A program made the position numbers and the translations under genes. Positions 7,238 through 17,808 of a DNA stretch of 33,388 nt are shown one piece after another. Where the stretch lies: the NCBI RefSeq assembly GCF_040605455.1, contig NZ_JBEXCV010000103.1, forward strand, positions 1 through 33,388. Reading direction: 5' to 3'. The number at the start of each line of letters is the position of its first letter. The first letter of the stretch is position 1. Below the pieces are notes generated by a model. It worked only from the letters and a program-made list of their open reading frames with translations, was not told where the DNA came from and made no database searches. The DNA comes from Embleya sp040605455 (GTDB lineage: Bacteria > Actinomycetota > Actinomycetes > Streptomycetales > Streptomycetaceae).

Positions 7238-7546
7238 TCAGCTCAGCTTCTCGGCGTTGGCCTGGTCGGTACGCACCACGTTGTCCACCAACGCCTCGAG
7301 GGTCGGACCGATACTCGCCATGCCCAGTGCCAGATTGTCCCCACCGCGCACGATGGCGTCCTGGTTCTCGACGAACGTCGTGCCGAACTTTCGGCCGTTC
7401 TCGTCATTCCCCCACGGAGCGCCCAACCCCGATAACTCGGCCTTGAAAGCCTCGGCCGCGGCTCGAAGATGCTCGGCCTGGGCGGAGAACTGCGGGATGA
7501 GTCCCCGGATCTGTGCCGGATCCACCTCGAAATCAGCTGTCGCCAT
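7238..7546 (-). CDS. WXG100-like protein, type VII secretion partner
   Basis: A 102-residue, mostly helical protein with the helix-turn-helix layout of the WXG100/ESAT-6 superfamily. The turn carries APWGNDENGRKF, a W-G variant of W-x-G at residues 45-46, flanked by two helices (AEHLRAAAEAFKAEL and DAIVRGGDNLALGMASI). No clear C-terminal Y-x-x-x-D/E export motif is seen. It has a strong purine-rich ribosome site (GCGGGGGC) before the ATG and is the first gene of the toxin operon, 13 bp before the Rhs gene. In such loci the small protein is thought to pair with the WXG100-like head of the toxin for export. No secretion machinery genes lie in the window. Confidence 0.82.
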   Translation of the reverse strand: MATADFEVDPAQIRGLIPQFSAQAEHLRAAAEAFKAELSGLGAPWGNDENGRKFGTTFVENQDAIVRGGDNLALGMASIGPTLEALVDNVVRTDQANAEKLS

Positions 7547-7717
7547 CGCCGCCCCCGCTACCGATGATGATCACGCTCCGCGAAGCGCCTCACACAATGT
7601 GTCGGCAACATAGCATCGCTCGGTTTCCCGTACATGGGTTCGAGGAATAAGTGAGATGACTCGCACCAGTCGGTCGGTTGGGTCCTCCCGACGCTACTTC
7701 GATTCGGTCATGCGAAA
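7547..7717. other. Upstream region of the toxin operon
   Basis: These 171 bp precede the WXG100 gene (minus strand) and follow the deoA terminator. No gene is visible. Read on the minus strand, TATGTT (7604-7609 region) could be a -10 element, but no convincing -35 sits at the right distance. The base composition is lower in GC than flanking genes. A promoter must lie here or upstream since deoA ends in a terminator. Confidence 0.3.
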
Positions 7718-7755
7718 GCGGCCTTCGGTTCTCCGTCGGGAGAGCCGAAGGCCGC
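7718..7755 (-). terminator. Terminator of the nucleoside operon (after deoA)
   Basis: The inverted repeat GCGGCCTTCGGTTCTCC / GGAGAGCCGAAGGCCGC, with one G-T wobble, forms a stem of about 17 bp and a 3-4 base loop. It lies 14 bases beyond the deoA stop and is followed on the minus strand by TTTCG. It separates the nucleoside operon from the toxin operon on the same strand. Confidence 0.72.
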
Positions 7756-7769
7756 GGGAAAGACGGGGA

Positions 7770-9056
7770 TCAGGCCGTCGGGCCGATCCGGTCGATCAGG
7801 ATCGGGGTGGGCTCGAAGGCGGTGCCGGCCGGGGCGATGGTGACCGCGTCGGCCAGGATCTCGCTCGCGTAGGCGAATCGCTCCGGGGTGTCGGTGTGCA
7901 GGGTCATCAGCGGCTGCCCGGCGGTGACCGGGTCGCCCGGCTTGGCGTGCAGTTCGATGCCCGCGCCTTCCTGGACCCGCTCCTCCTTGCGGGCCCGGCC
8001 CGCGCCCAGGCGCCAGGCCGAGACGCCGACCGCGTACGCGTCCACGCGGGTCAGCACGCCGGACAACGACGCCGTGACCACCTGGGTCTCGCGCGCCACC
8101 GGCAACTTCGCGTCCGGGTCGCCGCCCTGGGCCTGGATCATCCGGCGCCACACGTCCATCGCGGAGCCGTCGCGCAGCGCGTCCGCCGGGTCGATCCGGG
8201 TCTGCCCGGCCGCCGCGAGCATCTCGCGGGCGAGCGCGAGGGTCAGCTCGACCACGTCCGCGGGGCCGCCGCCCGCGAGCACCTCGACCGACTCGCGGAC
8301 CTCCAGCGCGTTGCCCGCCGTCAACCCCAGCGGCGTGGACATGTCGGTCAGCAGCGCGACCGTCTTGACCCCGTGGTCCACACCCAACCGGACCATGGTG
8401 CGGGCCAGTTCGCGCGCGTTGGTCAGGTCCTTCATGAACGCGCCGGAGCCGACCTTGACATCGAGCACGAGCGCGCCGGTGCCCTCGGCGATCTTCTTGC
8501 TCATGATCGAGCTGGCGATCAGCGGGATCGCCTCGACCGTGCCGGTCACATCGCGCAGTGCGTACAACTTCTTGTCCGCCGGCGCGAGGCCGTCACCCGC
8601 CGCGCATATCACCGCGCCGACGTCCTCGAGCACGCGCATCATCGCGTCGTTGGACAGCGCCGCCTGCCACCCGGGGATGGCCTCCAGCTTGTCCAGCGTG
8701 CCGCCGGTGTGCCCCAGACCGCGGCCGGACAACTGCGGGACGGCCACGCCGCACGCGGCGACCAGCGGCGCGAGCGGCAGCGTGATCTTGTCGCCGACGC
8801 CACCGGTCGAGTGCTTGTCCGCGGTCGGCCGGGACAACCCCGAGAAGTCCATCCGCTCGCCCGACGCGATCATCGCGTCGGTCCAGCGGTTGATCTCGGC
8901 CGCGGTCATGCCGTTGAGCAGGATGGCCATCGCGAGCGCGGACATCTGCTCGTCCGCGACCTCGCCGCGCGTGTACGCATCGACCACCCAGTCGATCTGA
9001 GCCGCCGTCAGTTCACCGCGGTCCCGCTTCGTACGGATGACCGAAATCGCGTCCAT
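7770..9056 (-). CDS. deoA: Pyrimidine-nucleoside (thymidine) phosphorylase
   Basis: This 428-residue enzyme splits thymidine, deoxyuridine or uridine with phosphate into base and (deoxy)ribose 1-phosphate in the cytoplasm. Family marks are clear: the N-terminal helical lobe (MDAISVIRTKRDRGELT), KHSTGGVGDK at residues 81-90 for phosphate and substrate binding, and SGRGLGHTGGT at 110-120, then VGSGAFMK and the C-terminal lobe with HAKPGDPV. Length fits the family (about 430). The start at 9056 is chosen because the family begins exactly at MDAISVIR; upstream in-frame codons back to 9107 look non-coding. It is last in the importer operon, 51 bp after cdd, so it would act on nucleosides brought in by the transporter. 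Confidence 0.95.
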   Translation of the reverse strand: MDAISVIRTKRDRGELTAAQIDWVVDAYTRGEVADEQMSALAMAILLNGMTAAEINRWTDAMIASGERMDFSGLSRPTADKHSTGGVGDKITLPLAPLVAACGVAVPQLSGRGLGHTGGTLDKLEAIPGWQAALSNDAMMRVLEDVGAVICAAGDGLAPADKKLYALRDVTGTVEAIPLIASSIMSKKIAEGTGALVLDVKVGSGAFMKDLTNARELARTMVRLGVDHGVKTVALLTDMSTPLGLTAGNALEVRESVEVLAGGGPADVVELTLALAREMLAAAGQTRIDPADALRDGSAMDVWRRMIQAQGGDPDAKLPVARETQVVTASLSGVLTRVDAYAVGVSAWRLGAGRARKEERVQEGAGIELHAKPGDPVTAGQPLMTLHTDTPERFAYASEILADAVTIAPAGTAFEPTPILIDRIGPTA

Positions 9057-9107
9057 GCTGTCCGTTCTCTCTTGGCCGCCGAGGCGACCCGTTCGGGTCA
9101 CGAGCAA

Positions 9108-9500
9108 TTACCGACGAAGGTCCCCGGGCCCGAAGGCATCCGGCAGGATCTCCCGCAACGGCCGTATCCCGTGCTTGGTTTCCAGCAACATCTCGGCGCC
9201 GCCGTGCTCCCACAGCAGTTGTCGGCAGCGCCCACACGGCATCAGTACCGCACCCTCGCCGTCCACGCAGCAAAACGCCACGAGCCGGCCGCCCCCACTG
9301 GCGTGCAGTGCGGACACCAGGCCGCACTCCGCGCACAACGTGAGGCCGTACGACGCGTTCTCCACGTTGCACCCGGACACGATCCGGCCGTCGTCCACCA
9401 GCGCCGAGGCGCCGACCGGATACTTCGAGTACGGCGCGTACGCACCCCGCATCGCCGCCGTCGCCGCGTCCCGCAGCGCCGGCCAATCGATCTCCGACAC
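9108..9500 (-). CDS. cdd: Cytidine deaminase
   Basis: A 130-residue zinc hydrolase converting cytidine and deoxycytidine to uridine and deoxyuridine. The small homotetrameric type is indicated by its length and by three zinc cysteines: C56 in the LCAEC motif (with catalytic E58) and C89 and C92 in MPCGRCRQ. Substrate-binding GCNVENASYG (43-52) is intact. It starts with GTG only four bases after the permease stop, so translation is probably coupled. Its product uridine is a substrate for the next enzyme, the phosphorylase encoded by deoA, and together they form the salvage end of the operon. Confidence 0.96.
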   Translation of the reverse strand: MSEIDWPALRDAATAAMRGAYAPYSKYPVGASALVDDGRIVSGCNVENASYGLTLCAECGLVSALHASGGGRLVAFCCVDGEGAVLMPCGRCRQLLWEHGGAEMLLETKHGIRPLREILPDAFGPGDLRR

Positions 9501-9504
9501 CCCG

Positions 9505-10850
9505 TCAGCCCTTCGTGTAGGGCTTGTTGGCCGCCGCCGGCGCGCGCACCTTGCCGACCAGACCGGCCACCGCGAAGATCGTCACGACGTACGGCATCAT
9601 CTGCAGGAACTGGCTCGGGATCGAGGTGTTCAGCGGCTGCAGCGACGTCGCCAGCGCACTGGTGAAGCCGAACAGCAGCGCCGCGGCCACCGCGCCCAGC
9701 GGACGCCAGCGCCCGAAGATGACCGCCGCGAGCGCGATGTAGCCCGCGCCCGAGGTCATGTCCTTCGAGAAGGTGCCCACCGTGCCGATGGTCAGGAACG
9801 CACCGCCGATGCCGGCGATCGCGCCCGCCATGATCACGTTGCGGTACCGGGTCGCGTTGACCTTGATGCCGACGGTGTCCGCCGCCGTCGGGTGCTCGCC
9901 CACCGCGCGGGCGCGCAGGCCCCAGCGGGTGTAAAACAGGCCGAGGTGCACGATCACGATCAGCGCGTACGTCAGGTACACGATGATGTTCACGTCGAAC
10001 AGCACCGGGCCGATCACCGGGATGTCCGCGAAACCCGGGATCCGGATGTTCTCGAACACGCCCGGGTTGTTGTAGCCCTCGGGGTCCTTCTGCAACAGCT
10101 GCGTGTACAGGAAGCCGGTGATGCCGGCGACCAGCAGGTTGATCACCACACCCAGGACGACCTGCTCGACCAGGTAGCGCACCGCGAAGACCGCGAGCAG
10201 GCCGCCGATCAGCGCACCCGCGACCGCGCCCGCGGCCAGCCCCGCCCACAACGACCCGGTGACCGAGCCGGTGAGCGCGGCGGCGAACGCGCCGAACAGA
10301 AACTGACCGTCGATGGCGATGTTGACCACGCCGGAGCGCTCACCGATCACGCCCGCGAGCGCGCCGAGCACGAGCGGCACGGCGGCCAGCACGGTGTTCT
10401 GCAGGGCACCCGCGAAGGACATCTGCTTGCCCGCGACCGCCCACACCAGGAACGCGATCACGAACGCGATCAGAAACAGCGCGATGCTCAGCCGGATCGC
10501 CACTCGGGACCGGTCCAGCACGATCCGCAGGACACCCGCGATCATGCACACCACGGACATCGCGATCGCGACGGCCCGCGCGGGCAGCGACAGGTTGCCG
10601 ACCTCGGTGGTGTCCCGGTTGGGCACGTTCATCCCGAAGACCGCATCGAGGCCGCTCTCGGTGCCGAGGCCGAACGCCCACAGCGCGTACAGCCCGACCA
10701 CGATGAAGCCGATGCCCGTGATCAGGGCCTTCTTGCGGGCCGCGGCCCGCACCACGGCGGCGGCCTCGCCGGTGGGGTTCACCGGGGCCTCCACGTGCGG
10801 GGCGATCACGGTGTCCGCCACCTGCGTGCCTCCTTCAGGGTTCCGCTCGC

Positions 10851-10854
<4 letters not shown>
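9505..10854 (-). CDS. Nucleoside ABC transporter permease 2
   Basis: A 449-residue integral membrane protein of the BPD_transp_2 group, the permease class of BMP-type nucleoside importers (as in B. subtilis NupQ). After an N-terminal cytoplasmic part (VRAAARKKALITG) come many hydrophobic helices. The family loop signature GVVNIAIDGQFLFGAF is present, and a later cytoplasmic loop reads GLRARAVGEHPTAADTVGIKV. It starts at an ATG that overlaps the previous permease stop by four bases (ATGA), which implies coupled translation and equal amounts of the two permeases. Substrate is inferred from the neighbours cdd and deoA. Confidence 0.92.
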
Positions 10855-13777
<2,923 letters not shown>

Positions 13778-13827
13778 CGCGGAGACCTCCTCGGCTACGC
13801 CCCGCAAGGGGCCGCTACGGGTTCGAC

Positions 13828-13893
13828 CCGGGTCCCCTCGGGGCCCGGGCGGTACGGACACGGGCGCCGTGGAATCTGCTTCCACGGCGCCCG
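13828..13893 (-). terminator. Intercistronic hairpins between the BMP gene and the ATPase gene
   Basis: Bases 13861-13893 form a perfect 14-bp stem (CGGGCGCCGTGGAA / TTCCACGGCGCCCG) with a 5-base loop, just 10 bases after the lipoprotein stop. A second, shorter hairpin (CCCGGG...CCCGGG) lies at 13828-13850. There is no T-run. Such hairpins often protect the 3' end of a highly expressed binding-protein mRNA or stop part of the transcripts, giving more lipoprotein than ATPase and permease. That role is inferred. Confidence 0.6.
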
Positions 13894-13903
13894 ATCGTGT
13901 GGG

Positions 13904-15016
13904 TCAGCTCTTCGGCTGGTTCTTCGAGGTGATCTTGATCTTGCCGCTGACGATGTCGGCCTTGACCGTGGCCAGCTCGGTCTTCAGGTCGGCGGGGACC
14001 TTCGAGTCGAAGTCGTGGAACGGCGCCAGGCCGACCCCGTTGTTGGCCAGCGTGCCGATCGTGGACTTGGTGGTGAACTGGTTGTTCGCCGCAGCCTTGA
14101 CCGCGTTGAACACCTGGGCCTTGATGTCCTTGGTCACCGTGGACAGGAACACCGACTTGTACTGCGCGGCGCTCTCGTAGCCGTCCTGGTCGACCCAGAT
14201 GACGCTCGCCTTGCCGCCGCTCTTCTGCACGGCGGAGGCCGCGCCGAGACCGGTCTGACCGGCGACCGGCATGATCACGTCGGCGCCCTGGGCGATGAAG
14301 TCGTTGGCGATCCGCTCACCGTCGGCCGGCGAGTCGAACTTGCCCGCCAGCGAACCGTCGCCCTTGACGTCGTCCCAACCGATGACCTGGACGTTCTTGC
14401 CCTTGGTCTGGTTGTAGTACTTGACGCCCTGGACGTAGCCGTCCATGAACACGGTGACCGGCGGGATCGGCAGCGCACCGAAGGTGGCGACCTTGCCGGT
14501 CTTGGAGTAGCCCGCGGCGAGGTAGCCGCCGAGGAAGCCGGCCTCGGCCGTGTTGAACTGCAGGCCCTGCACGTTCGGCTCGATGCTGGCCGAGTCGACG
14601 ATCGCGAACTTCTGGTCCTTGTTCGTGCTCGCGGCGGCCTTGGTCGCGTCGGCCATCAGGCCGCCGACCGCGACGATCAGCCCGCACTTGTCGTTCACGA
14701 GGCTGTTGAGGTTCGGAACGTAGTCGTTCTCGGTCTTCGAGGTGATGTACTTCACGTCGACGCCCAGCTCCGACTTGGCCTGCTGCAGGCCCGCCCACGA
14801 GGAGGCGTTGAAGGAACGGTCGTCGATGCCGCCGGTGTCCGTCACCATGCAGGCCTTGAAGTCGATCTTGGTGGCCTGCGTACCGCCCGGAGTGGCACTG
14901 GTGCCCGAATTCGACTTCTTGTCGTCGTTCTTGGGCTTGCTACCGCACGCGGCGGTGGCAGTAAGAGCGAGAGTGACGCCGACCGCAGCTGCGGTCACCT
15001 TGGATACCCGGCGCAC
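13904..15016 (-). CDS. BMP-family nucleoside-binding lipoprotein
   Basis: A 370-residue extracytoplasmic solute-binding lipoprotein of the BMP/PnrA family, which binds nucleosides for ABC import. The N-terminal signal (VRRVSKVTAAAVGVTLALTA) ends in lipobox TAAC with the lipidated Cys at 24. A Lys/Asn/Ser/Gly-rich linker follows, then the mature domain with ACMVTDTGGIDDRSFNASSW, the family's conserved first strand and loop. The GTG start at 15016 is fixed by GGAAGGAG six bases upstream (15023-15030) and by the signal peptide; a reading from 15289 would add about 90 non-homologous residues. First gene of the nucleoside operon. A 7-bp hairpin (AGCGCCC-N4-GGGCGCT, 15035-15052) sits just ahead of the ribosome-binding site. 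Confidence 0.94.
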   Translation of the reverse strand: MRRVSKVTAAAVGVTLALTATAACGSKPKNDDKKSNSGTSATPGGTQATKIDFKACMVTDTGGIDDRSFNASSWAGLQQAKSELGVDVKYITSKTENDYVPNLNSLVNDKCGLIVAVGGLMADATKAAASTNKDQKFAIVDSASIEPNVQGLQFNTAEAGFLGGYLAAGYSKTGKVATFGALPIPPVTVFMDGYVQGVKYYNQTKGKNVQVIGWDDVKGDGSLAGKFDSPADGERIANDFIAQGADVIMPVAGQTGLGAASAVQKSGGKASVIWVDQDGYESAAQYKSVFLSTVTKDIKAQVFNAVKAAANNQFTTKSTIGTLANNGVGLAPFHDFDSKVPADLKTELATVKADIVSGKIKITSKNQPKS

Positions 15017-15259
15017 GGGTGTCTCCTTCCGATGAGCGCCCCTTCGGGCGCTGCTCCCAGATGCAGACTCTGACGCGGTTGGTTCCCTGGTAAACGCGCG
15101 TAGACCTGCTAGCCGTCGGAGAGCATACCTAGTAAAAGAATATGAGCGACAAAAACCGTGAATCGCGACCGCAACACGCCCCGTTAGCCCGGCCGAGTAG
15201 CCGGAGCCGAGACGGGTCGGCGCGGAACCGGGCAGTCCGCGACATGACAAGACGGAAAA
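15017..15259 (-). promoter_or_regulatory. Leader and promoter region of the nucleoside operon
   Basis: About 240 bp without a gene. On the minus strand an AT-richer stretch near 15120-15160 holds TTGTCG and, 15 bases on, TAGGTA, resembling a vegetative actinomycete promoter but with short spacing. It is followed by a leader of about 100 bases that ends in the hairpin at 15035-15052 before the ribosome-binding site. No riboswitch class is recognised. Confidence 0.35.
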
Positions 15260-15295
15260 GACCCGGTGCCGCACGAGATCGAACGGCACCGGGTC
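15260..15295 (-). terminator. Terminator of the amidohydrolase gene
   Basis: The arms GACCCGGTGCC and GGCACCGGGTC form an 11-bp perfect stem with a 14-base loop. On the minus strand it is followed by CTTTTCC. It lies about 120 bases after the amidohydrolase stop; the stretch 15296-15416 in between shows no gene. It insulates the nucleoside operon from the gene upstream. Confidence 0.65.
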
Positions 15296-15416
15296 GGAAC
15301 ATTACAGACTTACGAACGTGGGAGGAACGGGGACCGGGGTCGCGGTGGTTAACAGTTCCGCATACGTCCCATCTCGACGACGCCACCCGCACGGCGCGCA
15401 CCGGGCCCGGCCGGGG

Positions 15417-16646
15417 TCAGCCGAAGGGCCGCAGCGCCAGGCCGACGAACAGTTCGACGCCGATCCCGATCGCCCGCTCGTCGACGTCGAACTGCCCCTG
15501 GTGCAAGTCGTATACGGGGTCCCCGACGGGTCGCACGCCGAGCCGGGTGAGCTCGCCGGGGACCTGGTCCAGGAACCACGAGAAGTCCTCGCCGCCCAGG
15601 CTCTGCTCGGTGCCCTCGACCGCACTCGCGCCCAGCACACCGGTCGCGATCGTGCGCATCGCGGCGACCGCATCCGGGTCGTTGACCACCGGCGGAACAC
15701 CCCGGTGGTGTTCGAGCTCCCACTTGGCGCCGTAGGTCGAGGCGATCGAGTCGACCAGCTCGTGCATCAGATCCGGAGCCTGCCGCCACGCCTCCAGGTC
15801 CAGGCAGCGCAGCGTGCCCTCCAGCTCGCCGGACTGCGGGATCACGTTCGGCGCGGAGCCGGACTGGATCCGCCCCCACACCAGACTGGCGCCCGAGCGC
15901 GGGTCGATCCGCCGGGAGAACGCCGAGGGCAGCTCCGAGGCGACCTTGGCCAGCGCGGTGACCAGGTCGGTGGTGCGATGCGGGCGGGCGGTGTGGCCGC
16001 CCGCGCCGGTGAGCGTGATCACCACGCGGTCGCACGCCGAGGTGATCGCGCCCGCGCACAGCCCGACCCGGCCGACCTCGACCTTGGGATCGCAGTGGAT
16101 CGCGTGGATCTCCGCGACGCCCGCCAGGCCGCCCGCCTTGATCACGTCCAGCGCGCCACCGGGCAGCTTCTCCTCGGCGGGCTGGAAGATCAGCCGGACC
16201 GGTCGCGAGAGCAGTCCCTCGCGCGCGAACTCGGCCAGCACCAGCGCCGTGCCCAGCACGATCGAGGTGTGCACGTCGTGGCCGCACGCATGCGCGCGAC
16301 CGGGCACGGTCGAGCGGTAGGGCACGTCCTTGACGTCGTCCACCGGCAGCGCGTCGATGTCGCCGCGAAAGGCGATCAGGTCGTCCGCGGCGACCCGGCC
16401 GGCGGGTGACGCCCGCTCGGGTCTGATGTCGCACACCAGGCCCGTCCCGGGCAGTAGCCGCGGGCGCAGGCCCGCGCGTACCAGCCGTTCCCGGATGAGC
16501 CCGGTGGTACGGAACTCCTCCCGACCCAGCTCTGGGTGCATGTGCAGGTCACGCCGAAAGGCGACCAGCTCGTCGGCGAAAGCCGCGGCTTTGGCGGCGG
16601 CCTGGGCGGGGAGGGATTCGCTCACCCACGCAAGACTACGTTGCAT
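15417..16646 (-). CDS. M20-family amidohydrolase (N-acyl amino acid / peptide amidase type)
   Basis: A 409-residue metal-dependent hydrolase of the M20D group (aminoacylase, hippurate hydrolase and IAA-amino acid hydrolase relatives), cytoplasmic, with no signal peptide. Visible marks: FRRDLHMHPELG (30-41) at the N-terminus, FRGDIDALP (93-101), the metal-binding AHACGHDVHTS (118-128), IFQPAEE with the catalytic glutamate (153-159), a later H in HAIHCDPKVEVG, the dimerisation domain with GGHTARPH, and C-terminal GGEDFSWFLDQVPG. ATG at 16646 has GAAG upstream; a GTG 21 bases later (VSESLPAQ) is an alternative. It stands alone between two terminators. The true substrate is unknown. Confidence 0.9.
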   Translation of the reverse strand: MQRSLAWVSESLPAQAAAKAAAFADELVAFRRDLHMHPELGREEFRTTGLIRERLVRAGLRPRLLPGTGLVCDIRPERASPAGRVAADDLIAFRGDIDALPVDDVKDVPYRSTVPGRAHACGHDVHTSIVLGTALVLAEFAREGLLSRPVRLIFQPAEEKLPGGALDVIKAGGLAGVAEIHAIHCDPKVEVGRVGLCAGAITSACDRVVITLTGAGGHTARPHRTTDLVTALAKVASELPSAFSRRIDPRSGASLVWGRIQSGSAPNVIPQSGELEGTLRCLDLEAWRQAPDLMHELVDSIASTYGAKWELEHHRGVPPVVNDPDAVAAMRTIATGVLGASAVEGTEQSLGGEDFSWFLDQVPGELTRLGVRPVGDPVYDLHQGQFDVDERAIGIGVELFVGLALRPFG

Positions 16647-16693
16647 CGGTCTTCGCGACGTGGTAGAGAGCGAATTACCCCCGTTCGGGTGAG

Positions 16694-16739
16694 AAAAAAG
16701 CCTCCCGCCGGCGCATGCGCTACGGCCGGTAGGGGTAGG
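16694..16739 (-). terminator. Terminator of the mutA-mutB-meaB operon
   Basis: Read on the minus strand, CCTA-CCGGC and GCCGG-CGGGAGG pair around a loop of about 12 bases (16701-16739), followed directly by CTTTTTT (A-run 16694-16699 on the plus strand). This is the only hairpin with a true T-run in the window. It lies about 70 bases after the meaB stop and just upstream of the amidohydrolase, which must have its own promoter. Confidence 0.68.
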
Positions 16740-16809
16740 ACTGTGTGCTCGTTCCTGTGATGGCCGACTTCCCTGAGCTTGACCCCGCATCAACCAAGCG
16801 TGCGATTGA

Positions 16810-17808
16810 TCAGGACTCCCCTTGCCGCCCATGGAACGCGTCCAGGATGCGAGACGCGGCAAGCGTCGCGGTGAGATTGCCGTCCCGGACGTCGCGTTCG
16901 AGGTCGGGCACGATGGCCCGCACCGCGGGGTGCCCGTGCAGCTGCGCCAGGAGCGAGTCGTGCACCGTCGCCCATGTCCAGTCGACCTGCTGTCGGCGTC
17001 GAAGCTCGGCCAACTCGCCGGTCGCCTCCAGGGTCCGCCGATGCTTGAGGATGGTGTCCCAGACCTCGTCCAGGCCATCCCCGGACAGGCCGGAGCAGGT
17101 CAGTACCGGCGTCGTCCACGACTCCCCCGCACGGCGCATCAGCCGCAGCGCGCCCGCCAGTTCGCGGGCCGCCCGGCGGGCCGCGAGCGCGTACTCGCCG
17201 TCCGCCTTGTTCACCGCGACCACGTCGGCCAGCTCCAGGACACCCTTCTTGATGCCCTGGAGCTGGTCGCCGGTGCGCGCGAGGGTCAAAAACAGGAAGC
17301 AGTCGACCATGTTCGCCACGGTCGTCTCGGACTGGCCCACGCCGACCGTCTCCACCAGCACCACGTCGTGGCCGGCCGCCTCCATCAGCACGATCGACTC
17401 GCGGGTGGCCCGCGCCACGCCGCCCAGCGTGCCGGCGGTCGGCGAGGGACGGACGAAGGCGTTGTCGTCCACGGCGAGCCGACCCATCCGGGTCTTGTCG
17501 CCCAGGATGCTGCCGCCGTGCCGGGAGGATGACGGGTCCACCGCGAGCACCGCCACCCGGTGCCCCTCGCCGGTCAGCCGGGTGCCCAGCGTCTCGATGA
17601 AGGTGGACTTGCCCACACCGGGCACGCCGGTGATGCCCACCCGGTGGGCACCGCCGGCGTGCGGCAGCAGCTTGACCAGCAACTCCTGCGCGAGGTCGCG
17701 ATGGTCGGCCCGGGTGGACTCCACCAGCGTGACCGCCCGGGCCAGGATCGTCCGGTTGCCCGCGAGCACGCCTTCGGCGTACGCGCCGACGTCGATCACG
17801 CGTGCCAT
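16810..17808 (-). CDS. meaB: MeaB, GTPase chaperone of methylmalonyl-CoA mutase
   Basis: A 332-residue G3E-family P-loop GTPase that guards methylmalonyl-CoA mutase: it gates loading of adenosylcobalamin and helps replace damaged cofactor. Visible motifs are the P-loop GVPGVGKST (61-69), the switch region DPSSSRHGGSILGDKTRM, ETVGVGQSE (Walker B/switch II) and the base-recognition NKAD. A C-terminal helical arm with WTWATVHDSLL serves dimer formation in the family. Its ATG overlaps the mutB stop by one base (TGATG), so translation is coupled. Last gene of the mutase operon, followed by a terminator. Confidence 0.95.
   Translation of the reverse strand: MARVIDVGAYAEGVLAGNRTILARAVTLVESTRADHRDLAQELLVKLLPHAGGAHRVGITGVPGVGKSTFIETLGTRLTGEGHRVAVLAVDPSSSRHGGSILGDKTRMGRLAVDDNAFVRPSPTAGTLGGVARATRESIVLMEAAGHDVVLVETVGVGQSETTVANMVDCFLFLTLARTGDQLQGIKKGVLELADVVAVNKADGEYALAARRAARELAGALRLMRRAGESWTTPVLTCSGLSGDGLDEVWDTILKHRRTLEATGELAELRRRQQVDWTWATVHDSLLAQLHGHPAVRAIVPDLERDVRDGNLTATLAASRILDAFHGRQGES

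Noticed and set aside
7630..7655. GGGTTCGAGG resembling a tRNA T-loop
   Set aside because: No matching acceptor, D or anticodon arms can be drawn around it.
15017..15259. A purine-type riboswitch ahead of the nucleoside operon
   Set aside because: No conserved three-way junction or loop sequences of known purine-sensing classes could be found; only a small hairpin before the ribosome-binding site is seen.
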